Shown here: in pieces, positions 62,001 to 64,000 of the stretch
Numbering within the stretch: position 1 is the stretch's first letter
Layout: each line of letters begins with the position of its first letter
From: Epiperipatus broadwayi
Taxonomy: Eukaryota; Onychophora; Udeonychophora; Euonychophora; Peripatidae
Reading direction: 5' to 3'
NCBI GenBank assembly: GCA_028023455.1
Contig: JAQFVV010000027.1
Coordinates: 6,011,845 to 6,075,844, forward strand
DNA length: 64,000 nt
The notes under the pieces: model-generated
Database searches by the model: none
Told to the model about the DNA's origin: nothing
The model's input: the letters and a program-made list of their open reading frames with translations, nothing else
Program-made: the position numbers and the translations under genes

Positions 62001-63928
62001 TCTAATCGTTATTAATATATTATTTGCTCAAATGAACTATAACTATAAAAAGTTGGTTCTTTAATCCACCATAGAGCTTAATGGAATCCAAAAATCATTT
62101 CAAACCATTCAATATCCTAATTCTTTCTCAGAAAAAAAAACAAAAATAATTTCTAAAGATTGCAGAGCATAATGTGGATAGTCAAAAGAAGATATATTAA
62201 AATAGTAAAAAGGCTGTTTTCTTAGTAGATCTTGTTTGGAAGGTCAACATGAAATGAATGAAGCTTTCTTCTATTAAGACTTTATTTTCTGATTTTCATA
62301 ATAATTTATTATAGTATTTGTTCATACAGTATCAAAGACTAATTCTTTAACGAATTCTATATTTTAATCATTGGAAATACAGATAGTTCTTTGCTTTATA
62401 ATAGATTAACTTGGGATACAGACTGAGAGAAAGATTCTAAATAATAGCAGCAATGCTGTGTTGTTTTCCGCAATTCTGACTTGAAATCAAGAGGTCCCAG
62501 GAGTGGCACTCATAAGTCTGAAGTTCAAACTTCTTATAAACTTTTGAGCAAATAAAGCAATGTGCCTTTTTCTTTTTTTTAGTATTAATAACTGGACAAT
62601 AATTTGCAATTCTGTAGAATTGTGGTATTCAGAAAATTCTTTTCACATCAAATTTCAAGATAATATTTCCCAAAATAATATAACTTAAGATTACAATAGT
62701 ATAAAAAATCTTGTGAAAAATTACAATCTTTCTCGGAATTTGACGTAACAGACCAAAGGCAAATCTATTTGTAATGCATTTTCCTAACTTATGCATTTGA
62801 ATGATTCAAAAGGATTGTGAAAACGATGCACAACTAAGTATTAAAGAAAAAAGAATTGTATTGTGGGCCACAAGCAATGGTGAACTATTATGTCTGGGCT
62901 ATAGTACTTTAATTACTCATTTACATTACCTGGTTCCAGGCAAAAATCATAAAGAAAAAAATTATCATTTACGTTCTAAATTTTTTTTACTAGGCAATAG
63001 TTTGCTGTGCTTGGATCTTTGCATTTATATCTTCTAATGACATTATGATCCAAGAAATAAATTGGACAAATTTTAATTTTTATCAAAGGTTATTTCATGG
63101 AATGGCACAAATATGCATTATGACACATTTTATCAGACTTTTTGAGTTATAATACACATTATCTATCATAACTGCTGTTTCCTTTTTCTTAAAAGTGATT
63201 ATAGAACATATAAGAAGCTGTTTAATTCTCATGATGACCAGTTTTATGGCAAAGAGATTAGAGTTAATATGTTTTTTTTTGTTTATAAATATTCAATGAG
63301 CTATCCCAATATTTAAGCTCCAATAAACAATATATTACAAAACATTTTAACAGCATAGATATTTTTAAGAAGTATTTCTTGAATATTTTATAATTTCCAT
63401 TACAAAATACATTATCAAATAATTTTTTAAATAATCTTTATATCGTACTATATATTATTTGCACAAAAGTACTAAATAACATTACCCGATAGCTTTAGCT
63501 ATATAGCCGAAAGTGTTTACAGTCGCTCTTCTAATTGCTTTTTTATGGGCTTTTAACAGTTCCAGAAGCTCAAAACAGATTCGCATCCATTCTCGGGCTG
63601 AAACATATTCTGAACCACGATCGGCAATACGACCAACAAGATCAATACAATTTTCTTGAACTTTTTCATGTCTGGAAAAAAAAAAAAAAACATATTAACA
63701 AGATTTTGCTTTTCAAAACTAAAAAAAAGATAATGAAAACGTTTCTAACCTGTTTTTTAATATAGGCGTCAATCGAGGAAGTAAATCTTTAATTGGAGGT
63801 GTCATTTTGCTCATTCCAATAACGTTAACAATGCTTTTGAGAGCCCCAAGAATACTTCCCAGTACTTCAGGGTACTCTTCTCCTAAATATTCATACAGAA
63901 CCACACCCAAGTGACCCATCAATTTTTC
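55893..63928 (-). CDS. SF3B1: SF3B1 homologue, last five exons (5' partial)
   Basis: SF3B1 is the HEAT-repeat scaffold of the SF3b complex in U2 snRNP. It clamps the branch-site helix and is essential for pre-mRNA splicing in the nucleus. In transcript order the exons are 63750-63928, 63486-63671, 61081-61353, 56135-56351 and 55893-56051 (1014 nt, 337 residues plus stop). All borders are AG/GT on the minus strand and all split codons join (Arg, Gly, Arg). Counting back from the conserved C-terminus DYIL, the segment equals human residues about 968-1304 with no gain or loss of residues. It holds the C-terminal HEAT repeats; the cancer hot-spot region around human residue 700 lies on exons outside the window. 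Identity is near-certain. Confidence 0.97.
56135..56351 (-). CDS. SF3B1: SF3B1 exon ([20 protein letters not shown])
   Basis: Acceptor aactttgacag and donor gtaaaata. Its first base completes the Arg codon. It then reads [40 protein letters not shown] and on to KILQYTLQ. The AAIKHMALG wording is closer to what I recall of arthropod SF3B1 than to the human AVVQHMSLG. Confidence 0.97.
57683..57925. repeat. Palindrome in SF3B1 intron
   Basis: ccacacattcttgaaatata..aatgaccccaaagatgtat..gcaacagttggcccaagtta is mirrored by gatctgggccaactgatgtg..tacactttggggggcattt..gtttcaagaatttgtgg. The right arm is part of an open reading frame (57814-58026, [20 protein letters not shown]) of unknown origin. Confidence 0.85.
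58023..58097 (+). repeat. Dispersed repeat shared with 34067-34140
   Basis: agtttatatctgggttaggt and aataaatgattagtgataat match the other site. It lies just after the 57683 palindrome's open frame and may belong to the same element. Confidence 0.6.
58161..58361 (+). mobile_element. Family P, one-armed copy
   Basis: aaaacaggcaaaactcacta through gtgcctactcatccaatatc to gagcactgcagctagatctt matches the left arm of the 39380 copy. The core and second arm are missing. Confidence 0.8.
58870..59010 (-). mobile_element. LINE family B relic
   Basis: cactgcaggatgattcaagt, catccatccatgatact and gggattcagtttaagattac match the 338-550 relic. Confidence 0.45.
59266..59511 (-). mobile_element. LINE C-terminal fragment (family D), open frame
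   Basis: The minus strand reads [17 protein letters not shown], then [16 protein letters not shown] and [18 protein letters not shown]. This is the well-known C-terminal signature of a non-LTR retrotransposon RT (RFRTG...C.CG..QTM.HI...C...GG...LH.ADDDA..WL). Frames are open for about 80 codons but the RT core is missing. Confidence 0.75.
59512..61080. other. SF3B1 intron, AT-rich, no gene recognised
   Basis: The first about 240 bp may continue the LINE family D fragment upstream on the minus strand (weak [13 protein letters not shown]). The rest shows no recognisable feature. Confidence 0.4.
61081..61353 (-). CDS. SF3B1: SF3B1 exon ([20 protein letters not shown])
   Basis: The acceptor is a 16-base T run then gcag; the donor is gtaagatt. 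It encodes [20 protein letters not shown] through [20 protein letters not shown] and ALMD, closely matching human residues about 1090-1179. It begins by completing a Gly codon and ends with AG of an Arg codon. Confidence 0.97.
62435..62582 (+). mobile_element. SINE family S, copy 3
   Basis: ctgacttgaaatcaagaggt, ggcactcataagtctgaag and gttcaaacttcttataaact lead to a T-rich end (gtgcctttttctttttttta). It matches the minus-strand copy at 22995-23115. It lies in the SF3B1 intron 61354-63485. Confidence 0.65.
63486..63671 (-). CDS. SF3B1: SF3B1 exon ([19 protein letters not shown])
   Basis: Acceptor tttttccag and donor gtaatgtt. It reads [20 protein letters not shown], then [20 protein letters not shown] and [17 protein letters not shown]. 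The residues equivalent to human Arg1074 (codon 63530-63532) and Val1078 (codon 63518-63520), where pladienolide-resistance changes are known, are Arg and Val here. That predicts a conserved drug pocket on this face of the protein. Confidence 0.95.
63750..63928 (-). CDS. SF3B1: SF3B1 exon ([20 protein letters not shown])
   Basis: The acceptor on the minus strand is tttatttag and the donor is gttagaaa. It encodes [20 protein letters not shown] through [21 protein letters not shown] repeats equivalent to human residues about 968-1026. It ends in phase 2 (AG of an Arg codon). Confidence 0.96.
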
Positions 63929-64000
63929 CTAAATAAAGGTAAAAAAACTTTATATATGTATATTGGATATACAACGAAGGACAAAGAAAGGTACTGTAGA

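Noticed and set aside
62801-63037. 78-codon open frame in an SF3B1 intron
   Set aside because: No recognisable domain and it lies antisense to the host gene within an intron; chance is likely.
1-64000. CRISPR array, bacterial operon or phage-like system
   Set aside because: The window is clearly eukaryotic: spliced genes, LINE/SINE relics, and no regular spacer-repeat units.

Overview
This is a eukaryotic, intron-rich, strongly AT-biased window. It behaves like the nuclear genome of a protostome invertebrate. The protein matches look arthropod-like, but no marker fixes the taxon and I cannot name the species. There are no bacterial operons, ribosome binding sites, CRISPR arrays or rRNAs.

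Two conserved housekeeping genes lie tail to tail. On the + strand, nine exons spread over about 45 kb (4591-49565) encode the CIR1 homologue (co-repressor interacting with RBPJ / CBF1). The initiator exon lies upstream of the window. All nine exons have AG/GT borders, compatible phases and a total of 870 nt (289 residues plus stop). On the - strand, five exons (63928 down to 55893) encode the last 337 residues of SF3B1, the HEAT-repeat scaffold of the U2 snRNP SF3b complex. They match human residues about 968-1304 without an indel. The two 3' ends are about 6 kb apart.

Introns and intergenic DNA are packed with mobile-element debris: a frameshifted LINE reverse transcriptase (about 5.9-7.65 kb) with two 5'-truncated relatives; several decayed LINE 3' ends of other families; a tRNA-like SINE with a 15-bp target-site duplication; a second SINE family in three copies; a hAT-type non-autonomous element with a perfect 8-bp duplication; a terminal-inverted-repeat element; and diverged tandem arrays of a CTGAAGAAG-containing motif.

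The most striking feature is the density of long palindromes, at least a dozen, mostly 170-600 bp. One family occurs in at least seven copies and combines a palindrome with a single-sided tail; its best copy sits between 14-bp direct repeats. A similar layout with 19-bp direct repeats occurs at 12013-12460. Two related palindromes bracket the 73-nt third in-window exon of CIR1, one ending 17 nt before its 5' edge. In pre-mRNA these would form long hairpins beside both splice sites. These palindromes are the best candidates for something undescribed.
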